Below, in pieces: positions 24,531-32,651 of a DNA stretch of 64,000 nt (position 1 is the stretch's first letter; each line of letters starts with the position of its first letter). The notes beneath the pieces are model-generated. The model did not search any database and had not been told where the DNA came from. It saw only the letters and a list, made by a program, of their open reading frames with translations. This DNA comes from Mesorhizobium sp. Pch-S. Its GTDB lineage: Bacteria; Pseudomonadota; Alphaproteobacteria; Rhizobiales; Rhizobiaceae. The stretch is from contig NZ_CP029562.1 of the NCBI RefSeq assembly GCF_004136315.1, positions 4,053,501-4,117,500 on the forward strand, read 5' to 3'. The position numbers were made by a program, and so were the translations under genes.

Positions 24531-25874
24531 ATGCCTGCATACAAGACACCCTCGCGCTCCACCCGGAGCCGAGACTATTTTGCCCGCTCCAGCGAGATCA
24601 TCCCGAGTGGTGTCAACAGCACGGCGCGCGCCGTCTGGTCGGGCTGGGATCCTTATCCGCTGTTTGTGGATCGCGGCACAGGCTCGCGTCTCTTCGACGT
24701 CGACGGCAATGAGTACATCGACTATCTGCTCGGCCTCGGGCCGATGATCCTGGGCCATCGTCCGCAGAAGATCACCGATGCCGTCGTGGATTTCATCCAG
24801 AATCGCGGTACGGTTTTCGCGATGCCGGCGGCCGAAGAGATCACGCTGTCGGAAAAGATCATTGCCGCGGTGCCGGCGATCGAGCAGGTTCGCCTGTGCA
24901 ACACCGGAACCGAGGCGGTTCTCTATGCCGTACGCCTTGCCCGCGCCTTCACCGGCCGCAAGAAGCTCATCCGTTTCGAGGGCATGTATCACGGCTTCTC
25001 CGACGGCGTTTACTGGAGCAAGCATCCGACCCTGGAAACGGCAGGCCCCGACAAGACGCCGAAGGCAATCCCCCAAGGTCCCGGCATGCCGGCCGGTCTC
25101 GACGATTCCCTGATCATCCTGCCATGGAACGATGTCGAGGCGCTGCGCGACGCGATCGCCCGCGAAGGCCAGAACATTGCTGCCGTCATCACCGAGGCGG
25201 TGATGTGCAACACCGGCTGTATCCTGCCGGAGCCGGGTTATCTCGAAGCGATGCGCGAATTGACGGCCAAGGCCGGCATCATCCTGATCTGCGACGAGGT
25301 CATCACCGGCTTCCGTCTCAGCCTCGGTGGTGCGCAGGGCTATTACGGCCTCCAGCCTGACCTCTCCACCTTTGCCAAGGGCCTTGGTGGCGGTTTCCCG
25401 GTCGCGGCACTCGGCGGGCGCAAGGACATCATGGCGCTTGTCGCGGACGGCACCGTCTCGATGGCGGGTACCTATGCGGCCAACGGCATCGCGGTGACGG
25501 CAGCCAATGCGACGCTCGACCAGTTGGCGACGCCGGGCCTCTACGACACGCTCTACCAGCGTTGCCAGAAGCTGTTCGACGGTTTGGCCAAGGTGATCGC
25601 CGACAACGACATCCCGGCCTATGTGACCGGCGTCGGGCCGGTCATGCAGCTCTGGTTCGCCGACAAGCCGATCCGCAACTATCGCGACGCTGCCCGTTAT
25701 GCACGTCACGACGTCTTCCGGACATGGTGGGAAGAGATGCTCGACCGTGGTGTCCTGTTCCACCCCGGCGCGTTCGAGAACCTGTTCATCTCCTTCGCCC
25801 ACACCGAGGACGACATCGCGCAGACCGTCGCCATCGCCGGCGAGGCGATGCGTGCGGTCAAGGCAAAGCACTGA
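24531..25874 (+). CDS. HemL-like class III aminotransferase (catabolic context)
   Basis: A 447-residue PLP enzyme of the glutamate-1-semialdehyde aminomutase-like branch: 'IPSGVNSTARAVW' and 'FDVDGNEYIDYLLGLGPMILGH' at the N-terminus, 'CNTGTEAVLYAVRLARAFTG', the PLP Asp in 'LICDEVITGFRLS', and the Schiff-base Lys in 'STFAKGLGGGFPVAALGG'. True heme synthesis is unlikely: alphaproteobacteria make ALA with ALA synthase, and the gene is followed by a sugar kinase, a NagB-like deaminase and an aldolase. It more likely transaminates or moves an amino group on the imported substrate. GAGGAGA precedes the ATG at 24531. The promoter and operator lie just upstream. Confidence 0.87.
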   Translation: MPAYKTPSRSTRSRDYFARSSEIIPSGVNSTARAVWSGWDPYPLFVDRGTGSRLFDVDGNEYIDYLLGLGPMILGHRPQKITDAVVDFIQNRGTVFAMPAAEEITLSEKIIAAVPAIEQVRLCNTGTEAVLYAVRLARAFTGRKKLIRFEGMYHGFSDGVYWSKHPTLETAGPDKTPKAIPQGPGMPAGLDDSLIILPWNDVEALRDAIAREGQNIAAVITEAVMCNTGCILPEPGYLEAMRELTAKAGIILICDEVITGFRLSLGGAQGYYGLQPDLSTFAKGLGGGFPVAALGGRKDIMALVADGTVSMAGTYAANGIAVTAANATLDQLATPGLYDTLYQRCQKLFDGLAKVIADNDIPAYVTGVGPVMQLWFADKPIRNYRDAARYARHDVFRTWWEEMLDRGVLFHPGAFENLFISFAHTEDDIAQTVAIAGEAMRAVKAKH

Positions 25875-25883
25875 ACCTCCGAC

Positions 25884-25930
25884 AAGGCGCCTTTGCATGC
25901 AGGCTGAAGCCTGCAAAGCTCGGGCGCCTT
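25884..25930 (+). other. Intra-operonic nested hairpin
   Basis: An outer AAGGCGCC (25884-25891) / GGCGCCTT (25923-25930) pairs around an inner TGCAGGC-TGAA-GCCTGCA stem-loop. There is no T-tract. It sits between the aminotransferase stop and the kinase start (18 bases before its ATG), where it could set relative expression or mRNA stability. Confidence 0.5.
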
Positions 25931-25947
25931 CTCCCTCAAGGACAGCA

Positions 25948-27381
25948 ATGAAGAACGACAACGTCATCCTCGGCATCGATCTCGGCACCTCGGCCATCAA
26001 ATGCGTGGCGATGTCGGTGTCGGGCAAGGTCATGGCCACTACCGAGGCGGCGTTTCCCCTGACAAGGGAGTTGCCCGGCCAGGCCGAGCAGAATCCGCTC
26101 GACTGGCTGGCTGCCCTTGAGGCTGCGGTCAAGCAGTTCGACGCAGATGTTGCAAAACAGGTCTCCGCCATCGGCCTGACCGGCCAGCTGCCCACCCTGG
26201 TCTGTCTGGAGGGTGATCGGCCGCTGCCATCCGCGATCACCTGGATGGACAGCCGCGCCGACACCTGGGCATCGGGCATCCTCGACGAGCGCAAGCGGCA
26301 GATGATCTATGAACGGACGGGAATGCCCATCGATGGGCGTTACCTGGCGCCGATGTTCCGTCATCATCTCGACTGTTTCGGCAAGGGCGTGACCACGATC
26401 CTGTCCGCCAAGGATTTCCTGCATTTCGCGCTGACAGGCGAATTGGCGACCGATCCGTCGACTGCGGCGGGATACGGTCTTTACGATCTCGACGGCAAAT
26501 CCTGGGCTTCGGACCTCTGTGCCATATGGGGTGTCGACACGTCTCTGCTGCCGGCGATCCGGCCGGCTGAAGCGACGAGCCCGCTTCGCGACGACGTGGC
26601 GACGCGCCTCGGCTTGCCGGCAGGCGCACCCGTGGCCGTCGGCTGCGCGGACTCGGTCGCCAGCGTCTATGCCATGGCCGGCCTCGGCAGCGGCACGGTG
26701 TGCGTCACCACCGGGTCCAGCACCATCATCATGGACAGTCTGCGCGATCCGTTGCGCGACCCGCAGCGGCGCTATCTGCTGACGCCTCATGCTGTCGATG
26801 GCGTGTTCGGGCGTGAAATGGACCTGCTCTCGACCGGTACCAGCTATCGCTGGCTGAACGACTTGCTCGGCTGGGACAATGGCAGGATCGACGCCGCAGC
26901 GGCGACATCGCAGGCAGGCGCCAACGGCCTGATGTTCTCGCCCTATCTGGCTGGGGGCGAGCAGGGCGCGTTGTGGAATCCGAACCTGCGCGGCGTCCTG
27001 CATGGTCTGACGGTGCAGCACAAGGCGCAGGACATCGCCCGTGCCTATCTCGAAGGCGTGCAGTTCGAGATCAGGCGTTGCATCGACATCCTGGCGGAGA
27101 CCTCGAAGATCGAGCGTGTCGTCCTGGCCGGTCACGCCGTTTCGCATGTCTCGACGCGGCAGATGCTGGCCGACATTCTGGGGCGCCCGGTGGTGAGCTA
27201 TCATCACTCTTCGCCGGCCGCGATCGGCGCGGCATTGCTGGCTATTCCTCAAGCCGAGCGTCCTGCACCAACAGCATCACAGACGGATGTGGTCGCCCCT
27301 TCCGTTATCTCCACCAACTACGAAAAGATCTATCGGCGCTACTCAGCGCTCTTCCCCGCGATTGCCGAGGCTTCAGACTGA
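25948..27381 (+). CDS. FGGY-family carbohydrate kinase (xylulokinase-like)
   Basis: A 477-residue sugar kinase. The N-terminal phosphate loop 'LGIDLGTSAIKCVAM', the substrate segment 'GLTGQLPTLV', 'ITWMDSRAD', the phosphate-2 region 'VTTGSSTIIMD' and the adenosine motif 'VVLAGHAVSHVSTRQMLADILGRPV' are all in order. It is closest in layout to xylulokinases. AAGGA precedes the ATG. Its stop is one base before the next start. Placed just before a NagB-like deaminase, it would phosphorylate an amino sugar or the sugar derived from it. Confidence 0.88.
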   Translation: MKNDNVILGIDLGTSAIKCVAMSVSGKVMATTEAAFPLTRELPGQAEQNPLDWLAALEAAVKQFDADVAKQVSAIGLTGQLPTLVCLEGDRPLPSAITWMDSRADTWASGILDERKRQMIYERTGMPIDGRYLAPMFRHHLDCFGKGVTTILSAKDFLHFALTGELATDPSTAAGYGLYDLDGKSWASDLCAIWGVDTSLLPAIRPAEATSPLRDDVATRLGLPAGAPVAVGCADSVASVYAMAGLGSGTVCVTTGSSTIIMDSLRDPLRDPQRRYLLTPHAVDGVFGREMDLLSTGTSYRWLNDLLGWDNGRIDAAAATSQAGANGLMFSPYLAGGEQGALWNPNLRGVLHGLTVQHKAQDIARAYLEGVQFEIRRCIDILAETSKIERVVLAGHAVSHVSTRQMLADILGRPVVSYHHSSPAAIGAALLAIPQAERPAPTASQTDVVAPSVISTNYEKIYRRYSALFPAIAEASD

Positions 27382-27382
27382 G

Positions 27383-28114
27383 ATGACGAAATTGAACGTG
27401 ACCTGGGCGGCGGATCGCGCTGCCATGGCGAAGCTCGCTGCGAACCATGTCAGCGCCGCGTTGCTCGACGGATCCGTGACGAGCCTCGCCTTGCCGACGG
27501 GCGATACCCCAATCGGCATGTATGAGGAGTTGTCGCAACGCTGCCAGCGCGGCGAAATCAGCTTCGGCGACACGACGCTGTTCAACCTCGATGAATATGT
27601 CGGCATGTCGCCCGACAATCCGCGCAGCTATCATGCCTTCATGCGACGCCATCTGATCGACCGCATCGATGCACCCGAGGATCAGGTCAATCTCCTGCGT
27701 GGTGATGCTTCCGACGCCGATGAGGAATGTCGCGCGTTCGATCGCGCCATCGCTGCGGCCGGCGGCATAGACCTTGCGGTGCTGGGATTGGGCGCCAATG
27801 GGCATATTGCCTTCAACGAGCCAGGCGTTGCCTGGGATCTCGATACGCATGTGGTTGCTTTGGATGAGAGGACACGGCAGGCGCATCGTCCCAACTTTCC
27901 CGACGAAGTCAGTGTGCCAAGCACGGGCGTGACAATGGGCATCAACACGCTGCGCTCCGCCAGAAAGGTGCTGTTGCTATGCGCCGGCGAGAGCAAACGC
28001 GAAGCCATGGCCGCGCTGTTGTCCGGCCGCGAGGACCCGGCCTGGCCCGTCACCAGCCTGCTTGGGCACAGCGACCTGGTGATCGTGGCCGAAGAAGCCC
28101 TGATGCCATCCTGA
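27383..28114 (+). CDS. NagB-like amino-sugar-phosphate deaminase/isomerase
   Basis: A 243-residue protein of the glucosamine-6-phosphate deaminase family. Family motifs are 'LPTGDTPIGMYEEL' near residue 38, the catalytic Asp in 'NLDEYVGM' near 70, and 'LGLGANGHIAFNEPG' near 134-148, where the base position carries Asn (as in monomeric NagB types as far as I recall) with His and Glu intact. It would convert a phosphorylated amino sugar to a keto-sugar phosphate and ammonia. It starts one base after the kinase stop. The exact sugar is unknown. Confidence 0.88.
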   Translation: MTKLNVTWAADRAAMAKLAANHVSAALLDGSVTSLALPTGDTPIGMYEELSQRCQRGEISFGDTTLFNLDEYVGMSPDNPRSYHAFMRRHLIDRIDAPEDQVNLLRGDASDADEECRAFDRAIAAAGGIDLAVLGLGANGHIAFNEPGVAWDLDTHVVALDERTRQAHRPNFPDEVSVPSTGVTMGINTLRSARKVLLLCAGESKREAMAALLSGREDPAWPVTSLLGHSDLVIVAEEALMPS

Positions 28115-28171
28115 AGGCCGTCCGTGGAAGGCCGCTGACAGTCCGACACAATCAACGAATGGGAGCCGAAC

Positions 28172-29065
28172 ATGACCTGGAGTGGTGTCTTTCCTGCCGT
28201 AACGACCAAGATGGATGCCTCGGGCGTGATCGATCTCACCGCTACCCAGGCAAGCATCGATCGTCTCATCACCAACGGCGTGTCGGGCATCATAGTTTTG
28301 CCGATGCTGGGCGAAAATGCCTCGCTTACGCAGGCTGAGCGCGACGCTGTCGTGCGGGCGGCCAAGGAAGTGGTTGCGGGGCGCGTGCCGCTTCTTTCAG
28401 GTCTGGCGGAACTCTCGACAGACAATGCCGTTGCTGCAGCCCGAAACTATCAGCGGCTCGGAGCGGAAGGCTTGATGACGTTTCCGTCTCTCGCCTATCG
28501 CACGGATCGGCGCGAGACGGCGACATGGTACAAGACCGTCGCCGAAGCCAGCGATCTGCCGATCATGATCTACAACAATCCACTCGCCTATAAGGTCGAT
28601 GTCGACGTCGAGACGTTGAAGATGCTGGCCGATGTCCGGGGCGTCGTCGCGATCAAGGAAGAGACCGGCGACATCCGCCGCGTGACGGACCTCTTCAATG
28701 CCTTCGGCGATCGTTTCGACATCTTCTGCGGTGTCGACGACCTCATCCTGGAAAGCGTGGCACTCGGCGTCGTCGGCTGGGTATCGGGCATGACCAACGC
28801 CTGGCCCGCCGAATGCGTGAGGTTGTTCGAAACGGCCAAGCGCGGCGACTTCGCTGCGGCATTACCGCTGTACCGCTTGCTGACGCCGGCCTTCCATCTC
28901 GATACGGACGTCAAGCTCGTCCAGTACATCAAGTTGGCCGAGCATCTTGTCTATGGCGCTCCGGAACATGTCCGGGCTCCGCGCCTGCCTGTGATCGAGG
29001 AGGAACGGGCGAGGGCGGAAGCGGTCATCAGGGCGACGATCAAGGCTTTGGCCAACGCGAATTGA
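28172..29065 (+). CDS. DapA/N-acetylneuraminate lyase-family class I aldolase
   Basis: A 297-residue TIM-barrel lyase. The Schiff-base Lys is in 'GVVAIKEETGDIRRV' near residue 161 and the catalytic Tyr in 'IMIYNNPLAY' near 133. The N-terminal carboxylate-binding loop, usually GTTGE, reads 'LPMLGENAS' near 46, so it is probably not a true dihydrodipicolinate synthase. As the last gene of the operon it would cleave, or dehydrate, the sugar acid made by the upstream enzymes, releasing pyruvate or a similar product. A GGGAGC ribosome site precedes the ATG. Confidence 0.87.
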   Translation: MTWSGVFPAVTTKMDASGVIDLTATQASIDRLITNGVSGIIVLPMLGENASLTQAERDAVVRAAKEVVAGRVPLLSGLAELSTDNAVAAARNYQRLGAEGLMTFPSLAYRTDRRETATWYKTVAEASDLPIMIYNNPLAYKVDVDVETLKMLADVRGVVAIKEETGDIRRVTDLFNAFGDRFDIFCGVDDLILESVALGVVGWVSGMTNAWPAECVRLFETAKRGDFAAALPLYRLLTPAFHLDTDVKLVQYIKLAEHLVYGAPEHVRAPRLPVIEEERARAEAVIRATIKALANAN

Positions 29066-29090
29066 TCGATCGCTTTTGCAACTCGAACAA

Positions 29091-29118
29091 GCGTTGCCGG
29101 CAGTTAGCCCGGCAATGC
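29091..29118. terminator. Hairpin between convergent operons, probable weak terminator
   Basis: TTGCCGG (29094-29100) and CCGGCAA (29109-29115), extendable by three more pairs including one G-U, with an 8-base loop. It lacks a T-tract. It lies between the aldolase gene and the convergent multicopper oxidase gene. Confidence 0.4.
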
Positions 29119-29180
29119 CCGCGTTTCAGGACCAGTCTCCTCGTAAACATCAGCTGCGCGACGCTTCGCAGGTCAGTGCT

Positions 29181-30572
29181 TCAAACGACACGAAGATAGC
29201 TGGTCATGCCTGTCTTCTGGTGTTCGATGATGTGGCAATGCAGCAGCCAGTCGCCAGGATTGTCGGCCACGAAGCCGAGCTGCACCTTCTCATCGGCCTG
29301 GATCAGGTAGGTGTCCGAGATCAGCGGCTGGACCTGGCGCTTCGAAGAGGAGAGCACCGTGAAGCTCATGCCATGCAGATGGATGGGGTGGGCATGCGGC
29401 GTCAGGTTCTCCATGTCGATGACGTAGCTTTTTCCCAACTTCAACTCGGCCAGTGGCGCAGTTGGATCGGGCGTATCGCCCGGCCACGGCACCTTGTTGA
29501 TGGCCCAGAAGCTGTAGCCAAGCGAACCGCAGATGCTGTCTGCCGCCACATTCTCTGCCGTCGCACTGAGGGCCAGCCGGATGTGCTGGGCTGAAGCGAC
29601 ATCGACATGTTCGATGGGATTGGCTTCGAGCGGTGCGAGATCACGCGCGTCGCGCCGCAACGAGGCTCCGGACGAGCGCAGTGTTGCCAGCACCGCCGAC
29701 TTCGTTCCGCGAATATCCTCGAGGCTGACAAGCGCTCCCTCTTTGTCGGGCATGCGTATCGCCAGTTCCAGGCGCTGGCCGGGGCCGAGCTGGATGAGAT
29801 CGAGGGGGAACGGCTTCGGAAGCGGATTGCCGTCGATCGCGATCACCGTTGCGTCCGCCCCCTGGACACGAAACGAATAGATGCGCGTCACATCCGTGAT
29901 CGCCACGCGCAGACGCACGAGCCCACCCGACGGCGCATCGTATTGCGGCTGCTCGATCCAGTTGGCGGTGCGCACCGTGCCGAAGGTTCCGGTGCGTGCG
30001 GCGTCGCGAGGCCGATACTGCTCGATGAATTGCCCGTCGCCACCAAGGCGCCAGTCGCGCAGATTGAGCACCACTTCCGCATCGAATTCAGGGTCGCTGG
30101 GGTTCTCGACGACGATCACGCCGGTCAGGCCGTGACCCATCTGAATCAAGGTGTTGCAGTGCGGGTGGTACCAGAACGTGCCCGCGTCGGGCGGCGTGAA
30201 GGCATAGTCGAATTGATCGCCAGTATAGACATAGGGCTGCACGAGGAACGGCACCCCATCCATTTTGTTTGGGACGCGGATGCCGTGCCAGTGGATGGTG
30301 GTCGGTTCGTCGATGCCGTTGACCAGCCGCGCCGCAAAGGCCGCGCCCTTCTTCATGCGCAACACCGGCGGCATTCCCGCATCGCCGTAGGTGAGCACAT
30401 CCCGGGTCAGGTCGGTGCCCGTCAGTTTTGCCTCGATCTTCCGCGGCTTGAGGATTTGTGGTTCCGGAGCAGCCAGCGCGGAGCGAATGGAATTGCCTGT
30501 CCAGCCCAGCCCGAAACCACAGGCAACCCCAGCCGACGCCTTCAGGATGGCGCGGCGCGTGACTTTCGGCAT
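29181..30572 (-). CDS. Multicopper oxidase, Tat-exported
   Basis: A 463-residue multicopper oxidase. The N-terminus 'KVTRRAILKASAGVACGFGLG' is a twin-arginine signal, cleaved after 'SALA'. The four copper motifs are present: 'TIHWHGI', 'FWYHPHC', 'HAHPIHLHGM' and 'LLHCHIIEHQKTGM', with an axial Met for the type 1 copper. It would oxidise phenols or metal ions in the periplasm with reduction of O2. GGAG precedes the ATG at 30572. Two small genes lie directly upstream on the same strand. A different multicopper oxidase is cut off at the right end of the window. Confidence 0.92.
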   Translation of the reverse strand: MPKVTRRAILKASAGVACGFGLGWTGNSIRSALAAPEPQILKPRKIEAKLTGTDLTRDVLTYGDAGMPPVLRMKKGAAFAARLVNGIDEPTTIHWHGIRVPNKMDGVPFLVQPYVYTGDQFDYAFTPPDAGTFWYHPHCNTLIQMGHGLTGVIVVENPSDPEFDAEVVLNLRDWRLGGDGQFIEQYRPRDAARTGTFGTVRTANWIEQPQYDAPSGGLVRLRVAITDVTRIYSFRVQGADATVIAIDGNPLPKPFPLDLIQLGPGQRLELAIRMPDKEGALVSLEDIRGTKSAVLATLRSSGASLRRDARDLAPLEANPIEHVDVASAQHIRLALSATAENVAADSICGSLGYSFWAINKVPWPGDTPDPTAPLAELKLGKSYVIDMENLTPHAHPIHLHGMSFTVLSSSKRQVQPLISDTYLIQADEKVQLGFVADNPGDWLLHCHIIEHQKTGMTSYLRVV

Positions 30573-30619
30573 GAGGGCTCCACAATTCGATTTTGACCGA
30601 TGCCCAAGAGGCAGGATGT

Positions 30620-30934
30620 CTAGGCCCGGCCGGCTATCGGCATCAGCCGCAGATCTGCCGTGCGACGGCGTTCGCAAGCTGCCAACAGGGCGGAACTCAG
30701 GATCTCCATATCGGTTTTGGTGTTGGGTCGCCAGCCGCAGGGACAAGGATCGACACCGGAGTGCGCGTCCGCCATTTCCCGATAGATGGTGCCGATCGAT
30801 CGTGCCACCAGTCGCATCACCGCCAAGGGCGGCAATCCCGCACGGTGCATGACCTCGCAAATCTCGTTCATCACAGTGGTGCGGATATGTGCCTCGGCGT
30901 CGGCATGGCGATTTTCTACTTCGATTTGTGACAC
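30620..30934 (-). CDS. Small protein of unknown function with a CPCGW motif
   Basis: A 104-residue protein I do not recognise. It is alpha-helical by eye ('HIRTTVMNEICEVMHRAGLPPLAVMRLVARSIGTIYREM'), followed by 'DPCPCGWRPN' near residue 62 and a helical C-terminus rich in Arg. The two Cys one residue apart could bind metal. It begins with GTG at 30934 behind AGAGAG and ends 47 bases before the multicopper oxidase start, so the two are probably co-transcribed. A copper-handling role is a guess from this context. Confidence 0.6.
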   Translation of the reverse strand: MSQIEVENRHADAEAHIRTTVMNEICEVMHRAGLPPLAVMRLVARSIGTIYREMADAHSGVDPCPCGWRPNTKTDMEILSSALLAACERRRTADLRLMPIAGRA

Positions 30935-30950
30935 GCGTTAACTCTCTGCA

Positions 30951-31085
30951 TTATCGTTTGAAGGGATTGCCGGCGTGGCTGTTCGCTGCGTCGCGCTTCT
31001 CGGCATCGCTGCGGCCGTCCGCAGCCAGGATTCCCGAGGAATACACGACCATATAGCGCGACGGCGCCGATGAAAACAAAAACAT
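30951..31085 (-). CDS. 44-residue small protein of unknown function
   Basis: An open frame from ATG 31085 to TAA 30951 encodes MFLFSSAPSRYMVVYSSG followed by a charged tail ending 'HAGNPFKR'. Its polar tail looks like a genuine short rhizobial protein, and it stops 16 bases before the GTG of the CPCGW protein, as in an operon. No clear ribosome site is visible and an overlapping 72-codon frame exists on the same strand, so confidence is limited. The rest of the gap to 31173 is AT-rich near 31070-31105 and may hold the promoter. Confidence 0.4.
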   Translation of the reverse strand: MFLFSSAPSRYMVVYSSGILAADGRSDAEKRDAANSHAGNPFKR

Positions 31086-31172
31086 GAATATTTTTGTCAT
31101 ATTTTGTTGCGGCAGATCGGAGGCGCATACACATGCCGACGGTTCGCCTTCAAGTCGACCGCTGTTCGCCCC

Positions 31173-32414
31173 TCAATAGAACTCTTTCAGGGTCAGCGTC
31201 GTTTCACGCCCGTCGCAATGGGTGAGATTGACCTTTCGACCGGGTCTGCCGACGCTCCAGGCCCGCTGGGCGCCATTTTGCCAGGTTGCGTCCACCATTT
31301 GGCCATCGACCTTGCAGATGCGATCGTTGACCTTCAGCCCGGCCTTAGCGGCTGGCGAGCCCCGCATGACGTGAAGCAGGACCAAACCTTCGGTGGTGTA
31401 GTTGCCTATGACGCCGCTGGTCGAGGAGGGCCGATCGGGGACGGATGTCTCGCGTGGGGACAACACCATGCGTTTCGCCTGCGCATCGATCATGAAATTG
31501 AACCGTTCCAGCAGTCCCATGCCGACAAGCACATCGAATTGCGGGAAACCGGACACGGCCGTTTCAGTCGTACTTGTCGGAACGCGCTCGAAACGCAGAC
31601 CGGCAAATTGAACGATGTCTGCACGAAACAGACCCTCGACTTGAATCCGGCCAATCACCTGGGAGACACGATCGGTCATTCGCTCTGGCGTGATCGCGAG
31701 CCGAGGCAACACAGCATTGCGTATTATAAGATCGCTGTCTGCGCCGGTGTCGATGGCTGTACGGTCGAACTCATGGCCGTTGATGGAAATGCGTGTTTCA
31801 AAAGGGCCGTCCGGAGTCATCTTCAAAGGCACCTTGGTACCGGCGGGCAGGGCAGAAGCTCCGCTGGGCAACAGGCGCAAGCGGTTTTGATCCCAATCGA
31901 CTTGCAGTGCATGGGTGGAAAGAACATCGGCACCAACGACGATAGCGAATGGTGTGCCAAGCTGGGCCTGAAGGTCACTCAAATCCAGCACTGCGATTGT
32001 TTCGCCGCGTTGGCGCAGACCAGCGAATTCGAAAGAGGTGAAATCGGTCCCCTGGGTCTCCACGGTCTTGCCGAAGACGTCAAAGGATCCGAGATGACGG
32101 AGCGGCATTGCCTTTCTCTGGGCCACACCAAGGTCCAGTATCGTGTGGCTCGTGCCCGTATCGATCAGCGCGGGCAGGGTTTCACCATCCAGCACCGCAT
32201 CGACAATCAAAAAAGGATATGCCGCGGGTTTCAGCTCGATCCATTCAGGCTTGGCGGCAGCGCCCACGGCAATTGGCTGGCCGGGTTGAGTCGTTGTGGG
32301 CGATGTCTTGCTTTGCGCCATATTGCAGCTGCAGGCCAGCGCAAACAAAACCGCCCCCGCATACAACCGGCGGACCAGCGGAGCTTGCCTGATCGTTGGT
32401 GGACGAGGTCTCAT
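31173..32414 (-). CDS. Retropepsin-like aspartyl protease with C-terminal PDZ domain
   Basis: A protein of about 413 residues. A hydrophobic N-terminus ends in a Cys-containing segment ('LFALACSCNMAQ'), so it is exported and perhaps lipid-anchored. Two retropepsin-type half-sites follow: 'ALIDTGTSHTILD' near residue 83 and 'TAIDTGADSDLII' near 222, so both catalytic Asp come from one chain. The C-terminal ~80 residues form a PDZ domain ('GLVLLHVMRGSPAAKAGLKVNDRICKVDGQ'). I chose the ATG at 32414; in-frame ATGs at 32441 and 32480 are possible and none has a good ribosome site. It is divergent from the AbrB-type gene. Confidence 0.75.
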   Translation of the reverse strand: MRPRPPTIRQAPLVRRLYAGAVLFALACSCNMAQSKTSPTTTQPGQPIAVGAAAKPEWIELKPAAYPFLIVDAVLDGETLPALIDTGTSHTILDLGVAQRKAMPLRHLGSFDVFGKTVETQGTDFTSFEFAGLRQRGETIAVLDLSDLQAQLGTPFAIVVGADVLSTHALQVDWDQNRLRLLPSGASALPAGTKVPLKMTPDGPFETRISINGHEFDRTAIDTGADSDLIIRNAVLPRLAITPERMTDRVSQVIGRIQVEGLFRADIVQFAGLRFERVPTSTTETAVSGFPQFDVLVGMGLLERFNFMIDAQAKRMVLSPRETSVPDRPSSTSGVIGNYTTEGLVLLHVMRGSPAAKAGLKVNDRICKVDGQMVDATWQNGAQRAWSVGRPGRKVNLTHCDGRETTLTLKEFY

Positions 32415-32651
32415 GCGCCCGCGTTTCAGAACAGAAAACATGCTGCATCTTGCGGGCACAAAAAACTTCTGCAAGCGCATTCAAGAGCTAGGCCGAAATA
32501 CTGGCAGCGACACAAAGAGGCGGTCGTCCGGTTGCGTCGTGGCCGGTCGGTCCCGGGTGTGTCGACGATCCGATTCCCGCCGTACGTTTGCGTGGCGACC
32601 GTGCCCGGAAGGTTACTGCAGCATGGTCCCTGGCGGTATTATAGATCTTGC

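Noticed and set aside
24531..25874. Annotation as heme-biosynthetic glutamate-1-semialdehyde aminomutase (hemL)
   Set aside because: Alphaproteobacteria use ALA synthase, and the gene is embedded in a sugar-catabolic operon under its own operator.
28172..29065. Annotation as dihydrodipicolinate synthase of lysine synthesis
   Set aside because: The GTTGE carboxylate-binding loop is replaced and the operon is catabolic.
30916..31134. A 72-codon minus-strand frame overlapping the small genes before the multicopper oxidase
   Set aside because: Cys- and Arg-rich composition and no clean spacing to the next gene; the 44-codon frame ending at 30951 fits the operon better.
31104..32651. An N-terminal extension of ~516 residues in frame with the AbrB-type gene
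   Set aside because: It is antisense to the aspartyl protease gene, has low-quality composition, and the membrane protein is complete from 32652.
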